48,261 bases of DNA from Candidatus Dormiibacterota bacterium (lineage in GTDB: Bacteria; Chloroflexota; Dormibacteria; Dormibacterales; Dormibacteraceae): NCBI GenBank assembly GCA_955652705.1, contig CATPBK010000014.1, positions 1 to 48,261 on the forward strand. Reading direction: 5' to 3'. Below the pieces are notes generated by a model. The model saw nothing but the letters and a program-made list of their open reading frames with translations, had not been told where the DNA came from and ran no database searches. The translations under genes and the position numbers were made by a program. Positions 18,823 to 26,621 of the stretch are shown here, piece after piece (the stretch's first letter is position 1; each line of letters begins with the position of its first letter).

Positions 18823-20097
18823 TTAAGCCTCGATCAGCGTCCGGAACGCGCTGTCGGAGTCGAAGGGGCCGATCACCGCCAGCTGGAGCGGTTGGGTGAG
18901 GACGCGTTTGGCGACCTTGCTCGCTCTGGCGGGGTCGATCGCGTCCACCTCGGCGACGACCTCCGCCTCGGTCCTGATCCGGCCGGTGAGCAATGCCTGC
19001 TGGCCGAGCCAGCTGGCCATGGCGTTGGTGCTTTCGAGCCCCAAGCGCAGCCGTCCCTTCGTGAACTCCCGTGCCTTGGCCAGCTCTGTCAACGGAACTT
19101 CCTCGTCGGCGATCCGGCGCAGCTCCGCGATGATCGCCTCGCAGGCTTCCAAAGCCTTGCCCGGATCCACCCCCGCGTACACGGCGAAGTAACCGGAGTC
19201 GCGGTGTTTGCTCGTGAAGCTGTGAACATCGTAGGCGAGGCCGCGACGCTCCCTGATCTCCAGAAACAGGCGCGAGCTCATCCCCTCGCCCAGAATCGCG
19301 TTCACGATGTCGAGCGCGTAGCGATCCTCGTCCAGGTAGGAGATCGCCGGCACGCCGATGCAGATGTGGGCCTGCTCCGTGTCCTTCTTCAGGAGGCGGA
19401 GATTGGGTTTGCTCGGCCCCGGCGGCGCGGGTTGGTAAGGCGCGCCGTTGGGGTTGGCCGGCAGTCCCAAGCGGCTCTCTACGAGGCCTCGCGCCTGGGC
19501 CTCCCCGACGCCGCCCGAGACGCTCACCACCAGGTTCGGCAGCAGGTAATGGCCCTTGATGTAAGCGGTCAAGTCTTCGCGCTTGATCTCTTTGACGGAC
19601 TTCAGGCTGCCGCCGATGTCCCGGCCAAGCGGGTGAGCGGGCCACATCACCTCTTCGAAGAGGCTGTGGACGTAGTCCTGAGGAAGATCCTGATACATCT
19701 TCAGCTCTTCCAGGATCACCAGGCGCTCCCGGTCAATGTCATCCGGCGCCAGCTGGGAGTTGGTCACGATATCGAAGAGGACGTCGACCGCGAGCTCGAC
19801 GTGATCCCTCGGGACCCGCGTCCAGTAGCTGGTCACTTCCTTGTCGGTGGAGGCGTTGATGGAACCGCCGACGCCCTCGATGGCCTCAGCGATCTCTTTG
19901 GCGGTCGCGCGGCGCTGGGTGCCTTTGAAAAAGAGGTGCTCGACAAAGTGGGAGATGCCACCGAGTCGCTCGTCTTCATACCGCGAGCCGACCGAGAACA
20001 TCAGCACCAAGCTGGCTGAGGCGCGATCCAGCATCGGGGCTGTGACCAGACGAGCGCCGCCCTCGAGAGCAACGACCTCGAATTGGCCAGCGCTCAT
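18823..20097 (-). CDS. M16-family zinc metallopeptidase
   Basis: 424 residues, the usual length of bacterial single-chain M16B peptidases (YmxG/PqqL-like). The inverted zinc motif HFVEH is at 50-54, with FFKGTQRR after it, and the C-terminal M16 domain has GMSSRLFLEIRERRGLAYDV. The mature enzyme cuts small peptides; its native substrate is unknown. There is no signal peptide. The ATG at 20097 is preceded eight bases earlier by a TATACT box, so a leaderless mRNA is likely. Only one M16 gene is present here, whereas some relatives occur as pairs. Confidence 0.92.
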   Translation of the reverse strand: MSAGQFEVVALEGGARLVTAPMLDRASASLVLMFSVGSRYEDERLGGISHFVEHLFFKGTQRRATAKEIAEAIEGVGGSINASTDKEVTSYWTRVPRDHVELAVDVLFDIVTNSQLAPDDIDRERLVILEELKMYQDLPQDYVHSLFEEVMWPAHPLGRDIGGSLKSVKEIKREDLTAYIKGHYLLPNLVVSVSGGVGEAQARGLVESRLGLPANPNGAPYQPAPPGPSKPNLRLLKKDTEQAHICIGVPAISYLDEDRYALDIVNAILGEGMSSRLFLEIRERRGLAYDVHSFTSKHRDSGYFAVYAGVDPGKALEACEAIIAELRRIADEEVPLTELAKAREFTKGRLRLGLESTNAMASWLGQQALLTGRIRTEAEVVAEVDAIDPARASKVAKRVLTQPLQLAVIGPFDSDSAFRTLIEA

Positions 20098-20105
20098 TCG
20101 AGGCC

Positions 20106-20111
20106 AGTATA
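20106..20111 (-). promoter_or_regulatory. -10 box of the M16 peptidase
   Basis: TATACT on the minus strand, eight bases before ATG 20097; the spacing predicts a leaderless transcript. Confidence 0.45.
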
Positions 20112-20172
20112 TCGAGGCCGGAAGGAGGCGAAGCCGACGCCATCTCGGCCCTGGGCGAGGCGCCGCCGCGGT

Positions 20173-20188
20173 TGTAAAACGTGGAACA
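20173..20188 (-). other. parS-like site 4 (intergenic)
   Basis: TGTAAAACGTGGAACA as written on the plus strand, the reverse of sites 1 and 3. It lies in the 128-base gap between the M16 peptidase start and the 88-residue gene. Confidence 0.85.
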
Positions 20189-20225
20189 TTTCTACCCCGC
20201 AGGACGGGCTGGCCGGCGCGCTTGG

Positions 20226-20492
20226 TCAGGCCTCTCGGAGGGCACCGAGCGCCGCATACAAGCTCATCGCCACGTAGTCGGCCGGCATCCCATCCGAGAC
20301 CGCGTCGAGCGCTTCCAGCAGGTAGCGGCGCACCTTCTCGGGCGCATCTGCGCCGGCCTCCGCCGCGTCGCGAATCGCTTCCGCGATCTCGCTTGGAGTT
20401 ATCTCTTCGTCGCCTGCCTCGTCGGCCACCGAATTGACCAGGGTGACGGCCCGCCGGATGTGCCTGGCGAGGGGCTCGGAGCTCGGCGCCAC
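20226..20492 (-). CDS. Small helical protein, unknown
   Basis: 88 residues from GTG 20492, not recognised. It is almost entirely predicted helix and rich in Ala, Glu and Arg (SEIAEAIRDAAEAGADAPEK), with no membrane segment and no cysteine. It starts ten bases after the jag stop on the same strand, so it is probably the last gene of the rpmH-rnpA-yidD-yidC-jag unit. A parS-like site lies just after it. Codon bias fits the neighbouring genes, which supports it as real. Confidence 0.5.
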   Translation of the reverse strand: MAPSSEPLARHIRRAVTLVNSVADEAGDEEITPSEIAEAIRDAAEAGADAPEKVRRYLLEALDAVSDGMPADYVAMSLYAALGALREA

Positions 20493-20502
20493 CGATCCGG
20501 GT

Positions 20503-21135
20503 TCAGGGCTCGGAGCGACGCGGCTCGACGACGACTCGACGGCCAGGTTCCTCCCCGACGCTGACCGTGGTCACCTCCGGGTCGTCCTCCAGCGCCAGGT
20601 GGATGGCCCGCCGCTCGAACGGTTGCATCGCGTCCAGGGTGATGGGGTCGCCGGTGACTTTGACCTGGCGAGCGGCGCGGTAAGCGATCTCCCGCACCGT
20701 GTGCTCACGCCTCTGCCGGTAGCGCTCGACGTCGACGATGACACGCCGATTCTCGACCAGCCGCCGGCTCAGCACCATGTTCACAACCGTCTGCAGCGCG
20801 CGCAGGTTTTCGCCTCGCCAACCGATCAGGGGACCCAGGTCGCGACCGCTCACGTCCAGGACGATCGGATCGCCACCCTGCCGCACACTGACCTGGCTCT
20901 TGATGCCCATCAGGTCGAGCAGGTTGGCGACCGCAGTCCGGCTGGCTTCGGCCATCTCATCAGCCGCCAGCGTCGCTGGCGCTTCGGCGCCCATCACCGA
21001 AACCTGCACGACAGTTTCCTCCGGCGACTCCTTTACAACCCTCACGTCCACGTTGCGGCGGCTTTCGCCGAGCTCGATCAAGGCGGCGTCAATGGCTTCA
21101 TCGAGAGTGCGCCCTCGACCCTCAGTAGACTTCAA
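20503..21135 (-). CDS. khpB: Jag/KhpB RNA-binding protein
   Basis: 210 residues from TTG 21135, which overlaps the yidC stop (TTGA); a longer frame upstream lies inside yidC. The Jag N-terminal domain is STEGRGRTLDEAIDAAL. The KH domain carries the GxxG loop LIGWRGENL. The R3H domain follows with FERRAIHLAL; the R-x-x-x-H pair is present. KhpB binds RNA and affects cell division and envelope genes in Gram-positive bacteria. Its place after yidC is the classic origin-proximal order. Confidence 0.92.
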   Translation of the reverse strand: MKSTEGRGRTLDEAIDAALIELGESRRNVDVRVVKESPEETVVQVSVMGAEAPATLAADEMAEASRTAVANLLDLMGIKSQVSVRQGGDPIVLDVSGRDLGPLIGWRGENLRALQTVVNMVLSRRLVENRRVIVDVERYRQRREHTVREIAYRAARQVKVTGDPITLDAMQPFERRAIHLALEDDPEVTTVSVGEEPGRRVVVEPRRSEP

Positions 21136-21902
21136 CTTCCCGGTGGTCTCCAGCCCCCGTTGACCAAGTACTGCTGGATTATAGCCACGCAGTTCGAAAT
21201 GAACCAATAGAGGCCCAGTCCGGCCGGTGTGATGACCGCGAAGTAGGCGATCATCAACGGCATCATCACCTGCATGCTCTTGGTCATCTGCTGCGTCTGC
21301 AGCTCCTGCTCGGTCGCCAGCGGATTGGCCGGCTGTTGCATCATTCTGGCTTGAATCCAGGTCGACGCCGCCGCCAATAGCGGAATCACAAGGTAGACGA
21401 CTGTGGGTATCGGCACTCCCGGAATCAGGAGGTGATGATTGGGCAGGTCGTTGAGGCTCGGGATGAACAGGAAGTGCGTGTCTGCCGCTCCCTTGAAGGT
21501 GTAGAAGACCCAGTACAACGCGGTCAGGATCGGGATCTGAATGACGGCGGGAAAGCAGCCTGCAAGGCCGCCCAGCGGGTTGACACCGTGCTCGCGATAG
21601 AGCTCCATCGTGGCGGCGTTCAGCTTTTGCGGATCGCCCTTGAATTTCTTCTTCAATTTGGCCACTTCCGGTGCCAGTTTGCGCTGTTCCTGCATGCTCT
21701 TACGGCTGAGCGACAGCTGCCACTGATAGAGCGGCGCCAGGATCAACTTGATGACAATCGTGAGCACGATGATGGAGACGCCGTAGGCACCGATCGCCTC
21801 CAGCAAAGGCACGGTTACGAACGTGTTGTAAAGCAGGCTCAAACCGGTCTTTATCGTCACGCCGAAGATGGCCCACCAGACGTCATGAATGGGAGCCAGC
21901 AA
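21132..21902 (-). CDS. yidC: Membrane protein insertase YidC/OxaA
   Basis: 256 residues from TTG 21902. It inserts membrane proteins, alone or with SecYEG. Five membrane helices are visible, including YGVSIIVLTIVIKLILAPLY with the conserved hydrophilic-groove arginine region just downstream. The family signatures NPLGGLAGCFPAVIQIPIL and the final FAVITPAGLGLYWFISN are present. The TTG has no ribosome-binding site. An in-frame ATA at 21926 is preceded nine bases earlier by AGGAG and would add eight residues (IDLSQLFK), so the true start may be ATA. No lipobox is seen. Confidence 0.93.
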   Translation of the reverse strand: MLAPIHDVWWAIFGVTIKTGLSLLYNTFVTVPLLEAIGAYGVSIIVLTIVIKLILAPLYQWQLSLSRKSMQEQRKLAPEVAKLKKKFKGDPQKLNAATMELYREHGVNPLGGLAGCFPAVIQIPILTALYWVFYTFKGAADTHFLFIPSLNDLPNHHLLIPGVPIPTVVYLVIPLLAAASTWIQARMMQQPANPLATEQELQTQQMTKSMQVMMPLMIAYFAVITPAGLGLYWFISNCVAIIQQYLVNGGWRPPGS

Positions 21903-21986
21903 CTTGAAGAGTTGACTGAGATCTATAGCCGGTCGCTCCTGATCAGGTGACGGGTCGTCGCAGTGTTCATGTCTGACACGGGGCCA

Positions 21987-22196
21987 TCACGGGACTGGAT
22001 CGTAACCGCCCTTCGCAAAGGGGTGACAGCGAAGGATGCGCAGCATGCCCATCCAGGACCCGCGCGCCCAGCCGTACCGTTCGACCGCCTCGTAAGTGTA
22101 GTGGGAGCAGGAAGGGTAGTAGCGGCACTGGCCACCAAGGACGTGCGCGAGGCTCACCTGGTAGCCCCGAATCAGCGCCAGGACGGCGCGCGTCAT
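21987..22196 (-). CDS. yidD: Membrane protein insertion efficiency factor YidD
   Basis: 69 residues, typical. It has the family core [18 protein letters not shown] and ends in [15 protein letters not shown]. YidD is a small inner-membrane-associated factor that assists insertion. Its ATG overlaps the end of rnpA by four bases. Confidence 0.95.
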   Translation of the reverse strand: MTRAVLALIRGYQVSLAHVLGGQCRYYPSCSHYTYEAVERYGWARGSWMGMLRILRCHPFAKGGYDPVP

Positions 22197-22552
22197 GCGG
22201 ACGCGGCGTGCAGCCGCTGCAGGAAGCGGCCCGCCTCCGCTTCCAGCTCAGAAAATGGCATCTCGAGCGCGGCCGGTCGAGCTATCACGACCATGTCGAA
22301 GGTTATTCCCGACTCACTCAGTCTCGAATCAGTGTTCTCGAGTCCCGACCGCAGGGCCTCCCGGAGTCGACGACGGGCCCGGTTGCGCGCGACCGCGCCC
22401 TTGATCTGGCGGCTGACGCCGACCCCGACCCGGTTCCGGGCCGCCCTTCCCGCCGCCGCGAAGCCGACGATTGCGTGGCCGGCGTAGAGCCGCCGGGAGG
22501 AGACCAGTCTCTGGAAGTCTCGGCGGCCTGTGAGGCGGAGGCCCTTCTTCAA
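22193..22552 (-). CDS. rnpA: Ribonuclease P protein component
   Basis: 119 residues. It is the protein cofactor of RNase P, which matures tRNA 5' ends. The signature is [20 protein letters not shown] followed by [11 protein letters not shown] start at 22552, 20 bases after the rpmH stop; the rpmH-rnpA pairing is nearly universal. The C-terminus runs to [14 protein letters not shown]. Confidence 0.94.
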   Translation of the reverse strand: MKKGLRLTGRRDFQRLVSSRRLYAGHAIVGFAAAGRAARNRVGVGVSRQIKGAVARNRARRRLREALRSGLENTDSRLSESGITFDMVVIARPAALEMPFSELEAEAGRFLQRLHAASA

Positions 22553-22572
22553 ACCCCGGGGCGTCCGGCGGC

Positions 22573-22710
22573 TCAGCTGGAGCTGAGCTTCTCGCGTCCT
22601 TTACGCCGGCGATTACGGATGACGCGGGCACCGCCCCGCGTACTCATCCGCTGCAGGAACCCGTGCACGCGCCGGCGGTAGCGCTTCTTCGGTTGGAATG
22701 TGCGCTTGAT
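22573..22710 (-). CDS. rpmH: Ribosomal protein L34, likely ATC start
   Basis: 45 residues reading [20 protein letters not shown], then [20 protein letters not shown] and LSSS. This aligns residue for residue with L34 (MKRTFQP...HGF..RM.T.GG..V...RR.KGR). The codon in the Met position is ATC. The frame has a TAA 15 bases upstream and no ATG, GTG or TTG before the conserved sequence. AGGAAG sits six bases before the ATC, an ideal spacing. Either the gene starts at ATC, or the read carries a one-base error. Too short for most gene callers at this start. Confidence 0.88.
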   Translation of the reverse strand: MKRTFQPKKRYRRRVHGFLQRMSTRGGARVIRNRRRKGREKLSSS

Positions 22711-22760
22711 GTTTCGCTTCCTTTATCGAATCAATTTCCAGCTGCTTATTGAACTCGCGG

Positions 22761-22790
22761 AGTATAGAAAACCAATTCAGACACTGTCAA
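22761..22790 (-). promoter_or_regulatory. Strong promoter of rpmH
   Basis: On the minus strand TTGACA (22790-22785), 18 bases, then TATACT (22766-22761). Transcription would start near 22754, giving a 44-base leader with an AGGAAG site. This is the best consensus sigma-70-type promoter in the window. Confidence 0.75.
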
Positions 22791-22824
22791 ACCGGCTGTT
22801 CGGTTTTCGGAGACTCGCGATGCC

Positions 22825-22853
22825 TTGCGAGGGTCTTGCCGCTTTGCTAGACT
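22825..22853 (+). promoter_or_regulatory. Promoter toward the ATPase-dnaA unit
   Basis: TTGCGA (22825-22830), 17 bases, then TAGACT (22848-22853). It would transcribe the GHKL-winged-helix gene and dnaA, with a leader of about 220 bases carrying DnaA boxes, which allows autoregulation by DnaA. Confidence 0.5.
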
Positions 22854-22953
22854 TCGGCCCCGGAAGCGGGATCCGGGGTATCGCAGCCAGGGCCTAGCAC
22901 CCGACGTCGAAACTTACGTTCTAGATCATTCTATCCACGGGCTGTGACCAATT

Positions 22954-22962
22954 TGTGGACAA
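22954..22962 (-). promoter_or_regulatory. DnaA box
   Basis: TTGTCCACA on the minus strand, a perfect match to the high-affinity box form TT(A/G)TCCACA. A weaker CTATCCACG lies at 22931-22939 on the plus strand. Confidence 0.7.
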
Positions 22963-23079
22963 CTTCGCTTTCGCGTTTTGGAACCGGCTTCTGATGGAGA
23001 AACGACGAGCGTTCCTGGTGAGCAACTCGTCAACCAGTCAGTAGCCTTTCCGCACTGGAAACACAAGGAGAGCCAGGGC

Positions 23080-23868
23080 TTGCAGGACGGGTCGGAAACC
23101 TGCCTGTCGGTTCGGTTGGCCATATACCGCGATGGCGAACCACAGCCGCAGGTCGAGGAAGTGCAGGGGACCGGTCCGGACGAACTTATCCACAGACTTT
23201 GCACCGCAGTAGGCGGGGTTATCACCGACCTCGGGGGTCCCCTTCCACAGGTTGCGGTCGTGGCGCTGATTCAGAATCTTCTGCACGCCAAATTCACTTG
23301 CGTCACCATTTCCGTTCTGGAGTCGGGTCGCAGCCTGAGAGTGGCGGATCGAGGACCGGGTATCGCTGATAAGGATCGTGCGCGCGAGCCCGGGTTCTCC
23401 ACAGCGGACGACGCCATGCGCCGCGTCATTCCGGGGGTCGGTGCCGGCCTCTTTGTGGCAGCTGGACTGGCCGCAAGCGCAGGCGGTCGGCTCGACGTCA
23501 GCGACAACCTCGGCGGCGGCACGGTCGCCACTCTCTCGGTCCCCGATCCGGCTCGGCTCGTGGCGCCCGCGCCGGAGCAGCTGACCAGCTCGCATTCGTC
23601 GTCCAGCACCGGAGCCGCGGCGGCTTTTCGACCCCGACCCCCCAGCTCCCAGCTGACCGACGGCGGCAAGCGGATCCTGCTCCTCCTGGCCGAGCTCGGA
23701 GGAGCCGCCCTGGGCACCATCTGTGACGAGCTCCGCATCCCGCCCGACGAGGTCGAATCGGAGCTCGACGCGCTGCGTAGCCGAGGTCTCCTCGACCCGG
23801 CCCGCAGCCACCAGATGATCCTGACGGCGGCGGGGCTGCGCTACCTCGATGGGATCTTCGTCGAGTGA
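23080..23868 (+). CDS. GHKL ATPase with winged-helix-like tail, overlapping dnaA
   Basis: 262 residues from TTG 23080, which has AAGGAG nine bases upstream; the frame is open to 22978 but without a site. It is not a family I recognise. Residues ~55-155 form a Bergerat-fold ATPase: N box ALIQNLLHA (N66, H69), ADRGPGIAD (D90, G92, G94), G2 loop GVGAGL (119-124) and a final GGGTVATLSVP. There is no phospho-acceptor helix or membrane segment. Residues ~160-190 are a Ser/Pro linker. Residues ~191-262 look like a winged helix (GTICDELRIPPDEVESELDA). The TGA overlaps the dnaA GTG by four bases, so it is coupled to dnaA. Confidence 0.75.
   Translation: MQDGSETCLSVRLAIYRDGEPQPQVEEVQGTGPDELIHRLCTAVGGVITDLGGPLPQVAVVALIQNLLHAKFTCVTISVLESGRSLRVADRGPGIADKDRAREPGFSTADDAMRRVIPGVGAGLFVAAGLAASAGGRLDVSDNLGGGTVATLSVPDPARLVAPAPEQLTSSHSSSSTGAAAAFRPRPPSSQLTDGGKRILLLLAELGGAALGTICDELRIPPDEVESELDALRSRGLLDPARSHQMILTAAGLRYLDGIFVE
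23186..23194 (+). promoter_or_regulatory. DnaA box inside the GHKL gene
   Basis: TTATCCACA, a perfect consensus DnaA box, lies within the coding sequence of the ATPase gene. A near match TTCTCCACA is at 23395-23403. Confidence 0.65.
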
Positions 23869-25235
23869 GCCAGCTCAGCCAGGAGCAGATCTGGTCCGCG
23901 GTCCAGGAGGAGCTCCGCTACCAGCTCGCCAAGCCCAGCTACGAGACCTGGGTGAAGAACACCTCCCTGCAGTCCTACGAGGGGACGACCTTCCGAATTG
24001 GCGTTCCCAGCAAGCTGGCCAAGGACTGGCTCGAAGACAGGTTCGCAGGCTTGATCCAGGAGACCCTGGTCGCCGTCACCGGCACCGAGGCGGAGGTGGA
24101 GTTTGTGGTCGCCGCCTCCAACGCCCGGCGTCTGGCTGAAGAGGAAGAGGGCGACGACCGGAGCTTCGCCGCCGAGGAGCTGGCGAGCGAGGTGCCGGCG
24201 ATCCCCCAGAGCGAGCTCAACGAGAAATTTAAGTTCAGCTCCTTCGTCGTCGGCAACAACTCCCGCTTCGCTCACGCCGCCGCCAACGCGGTGGCCGACG
24301 CGCCCGGCCAGGCCTACAACCCGCTTTTCCTGTATGGCGGGGTGGGCCTTGGCAAGACGCATCTCATGCACGCGATCGGCCACGAGGTCCGTCGCCGTTT
24401 TCCCAAAAAGCGCGTCAGCTACCTCACCTCCGAGCAGTTCATGAACGAGGTCATCGCTTCGATCCAGACCGCTCAGATGAGCGACTTCCGCCACAAGTAC
24501 CGGACCGTCGACGTGCTCCTCATCGACGACGTTCAGTTTCTGGCCGGCAAGGACCGCACCAAGGAGGAGTTCTTCCACACCTTCAACGCCCTCCACGAGA
24601 TCAATAAGCAGATCGTCATCTCATCGGACCGGCCGCCCAAGGAAATTCCCACCCTCGAGGATCGCCTGCGGTCGCGTTTCGAGTGGGGCCTCATTGCCGA
24701 CATCCAGCCGCCCGATTTCGAGACCCGGCTGGCCATCCTCAAATCAAAGCTCGGCTCCGGCGGCGGTTTCGTTTCCGAGGACGTGCTGACCTTCATCGCG
24801 CACAAGGTCCAGAAGAACATCCGCGAGCTGGAGGGGGCCCTGACCAGGATCATCGCCTTCGCGTCCATCCACCAGAAGGAGGTCGACGCGGAGGCTGCCG
24901 CGGTCCTCCTCTCGGACATCATCCCGGCTGCCTCCCGGCGCCCGATCAGCATCGATGCCATCCAGAGGGTAGTGTCCGACCACTACAACATCTCGCCCGA
25001 GGACATGAAAGGCAAGCGGCGCGACAAGCACATCGTGTTTCCGCGCCAAGTGGCGATGTACATCGTGCGCGAGGAGACGCCGTCCAGCCTGCCGGTCATC
25101 GGGCAGGCCTTCGGCGGGCGCGACCACACGACCGCTCTGCACTCGATCGAGAAGATCGCCAATGAGCTGAAGGAAGACGAGCAGCTCCGCTACGAGATCC
25201 AGTCCCTCCGCGAACGGCTCTACGCGGACCGCTGA
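23865..25235 (+). CDS. dnaA: Chromosomal replication initiator DnaA
   Basis: 456 residues from GTG 23865. DnaA binds DnaA boxes and unwinds oriC. Domain I spans 1-82 ([21 protein letters not shown]). Domain II is short and acidic (84-118). The AAA+ domain has Walker [10 protein letters not shown] (158-166), Walker [10 protein letters not shown] (D221, D222), and the arginine-finger region [10 protein letters not shown]. Domain IV holds the DNA-binding signature [16 protein letters not shown]. The start overlaps the stop of the upstream GHKL ATPase gene and has no strong ribosome-binding site of its own, which suggests dnaA translation depends on that gene. Confidence 0.97.
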   Translation: MSQLSQEQIWSAVQEELRYQLAKPSYETWVKNTSLQSYEGTTFRIGVPSKLAKDWLEDRFAGLIQETLVAVTGTEAEVEFVVAASNARRLAEEEEGDDRSFAAEELASEVPAIPQSELNEKFKFSSFVVGNNSRFAHAAANAVADAPGQAYNPLFLYGGVGLGKTHLMHAIGHEVRRRFPKKRVSYLTSEQFMNEVIASIQTAQMSDFRHKYRTVDVLLIDDVQFLAGKDRTKEEFFHTFNALHEINKQIVISSDRPPKEIPTLEDRLRSRFEWGLIADIQPPDFETRLAILKSKLGSGGGFVSEDVLTFIAHKVQKNIRELEGALTRIIAFASIHQKEVDAEAAAVLLSDIIPAASRRPISIDAIQRVVSDHYNISPEDMKGKRRDKHIVFPRQVAMYIVREETPSSLPVIGQAFGGRDHTTALHSIEKIANELKEDEQLRYEIQSLRERLYADR

Positions 25236-25495
25236 GAACAGACAAGGAGAGGACGGATGCACAGCGCGCGGTGGAACCGGATGGGACTCCTCGGGAAAAC
25301 CAGGCTCGCGCTGATCCCGTCCACAGGTTTCCTTTACCGCCTGGCTGGAAGGCGGCGGGTTTTCCTATACACTTTGCGACCCGGCGTCGAGTTCGCTCCC
25401 AACTCGCCCTTCACATCCTCCACAGGTCCTACTGTTACGCCGGCTGAAGACCAATACCGACTCAGCAGTGAAGTCGTGGGGACAAGGAGCAAGTC
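25236..25495 (+). other. dnaA-dnaN intergenic region
   Basis: 260 bases. It contains a CCGCCT/AGGCGG hairpin (25337-25355) followed by GTTTTCC, which may be a weak dnaA terminator. A TATACA (25366-25371) could be a dnaN -10 box. Two CCACAGG motifs (25320-25326 and near 25420) share only the TCCACA core with a DnaA box. An AAGGAG lies six bases before the dnaN TTG. A second origin element is possible here but not demonstrated. Confidence 0.45.
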
Positions 25496-26611
25496 TTGAA
25501 ACTGACCTGTATGCCTGGGCCTTTGGGGCAGGCGCTCCAGGCTGTGTCCCGCGCCATCTCGGCGCGGACCACTCTGCCGATCCTCAACAACATCCTGGTC
25601 AGCGCCACCGATCAGGGACTGGCCCTGACTGCGACCAATCTCGAGATCGGCATCCGCAAGCTGGTCCCTGCGGAGATCTCCGAGGAAGGCAGCACGACTG
25701 TCCCCGCCCGGCTGCTCACCGACTTCGTGAGCACGCTTCCCGACCAGGAGCTCTCGCTCGAGCTCGATGCTTCAACCCAAACGCTTGGCTTGCGCTGCGC
25801 CCGCTTCGACACCCACATCAAATGCATCGAGGCAGAGGAGTTTCCACCCAGCCCCCGGCCCGATGAGGGTGATCGCCTCGAGGTGCCTCTGGAGGAGATG
25901 TTGCGGGCGGTGGAACAGACCCAGATGGCGGCTTCGACCGACGAGGCGCGGCCGGTCTTGACAGGCGTGCTCTTCCAGATCCAGGGAGCCAACCTGACGC
26001 TGGCCGCCACCGACGGGCACCGCCTGGCCGTGCGGAAGCTGACCGCCAGCCGGGCCGACGACATCGACGCCAGCTTGATCGTGCCAGCGCGGGCCCTGGG
26101 CGAGCTTGGCCGGGCGCTGAAAGGCGAGGGCAGCCAGCTCGAGATCATCATCTCCAAAGCCCGCAACCAGGTCTTTTTCAGGGCCGGCAGCGCGGAGGTC
26201 AACTCGCGCCTGATCGACGGCAATTACCCCAACTACTCACAGGTTGTCCCCACCAAAAGCTCGACCGTGGTGTCGGCTTCGACCACAGACATGATCCAGA
26301 CGGTGCGGGCGGTCTCCCTTTTCGCCAAGGACAGCGCCAATGTGATCAGGATCAAAACCGGCAACGGCGGCCTGGTTCTTTCCGCCACAACCAACGAAGT
26401 CGGGGACAGCCAGGCCGAGCTCGACGCCGGCCTCGAGGGCACCGACATCCAGATCGCGTTCAACGCCAGGTACGTGCTCGACGCGCTGAACGTTCTCGAA
26501 GCGGACAAGGTCGAGCTCCTCTTCAACGGCCCGCTCAGCCCAGGGCTGATCCGGCCGCCCGGCGAAGAGGACTACGTGTACGTGATCATGCCGGTCCGGG
26601 TGGCGATGTAG
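25496..26611 (+). CDS. dnaN: DNA polymerase III beta subunit (sliding clamp)
   Basis: 371 residues from TTG 25496, with AAGGAG well spaced upstream. The three clamp domains are present. Recognisable segments are LPILNNILVSATDQGLALTATNLEIG, VLTGVLFQI, LTLAATDGHRLAVRK, SRLIDGNYPNYSQVVP and the C-terminal PGEEDYVYVIMPVRV. The C-terminal hydrophobic pocket residues that bind client peptides are in the usual places. It is followed ten bases later by recF. Confidence 0.97.
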   Translation: MKLTCMPGPLGQALQAVSRAISARTTLPILNNILVSATDQGLALTATNLEIGIRKLVPAEISEEGSTTVPARLLTDFVSTLPDQELSLELDASTQTLGLRCARFDTHIKCIEAEEFPPSPRPDEGDRLEVPLEEMLRAVEQTQMAASTDEARPVLTGVLFQIQGANLTLAATDGHRLAVRKLTASRADDIDASLIVPARALGELGRALKGEGSQLEIIISKARNQVFFRAGSAEVNSRLIDGNYPNYSQVVPTKSSTVVSASTTDMIQTVRAVSLFAKDSANVIRIKTGNGGLVLSATTNEVGDSQAELDAGLEGTDIQIAFNARYVLDALNVLEADKVELLFNGPLSPGLIRPPGEEDYVYVIMPVRVAM

Positions 26612-26621
26612 CGGCCGCCGG

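Larger units (their letters stand above)
22711..23079. other. Origin region between rpmH and the dnaA unit
   Basis: About 370 bases without a gene, and locally AT-rich at 22711-22810. It holds the rpmH promoter, a small inverted repeat AAACCG/CGGTTT (22789-22806), a plus-strand promoter and DnaA boxes. With rpmH on one side and dnaA on the other, this is the expected oriC position. Whether it or the dnaA-dnaN gap unwinds first is not visible from sequence. Confidence 0.7.

Noticed and set aside
22931-22939. CTATCCACG as a DnaA box
   Set aside because: Two mismatches to the consensus; kept only as a possible weak box in the origin entry.
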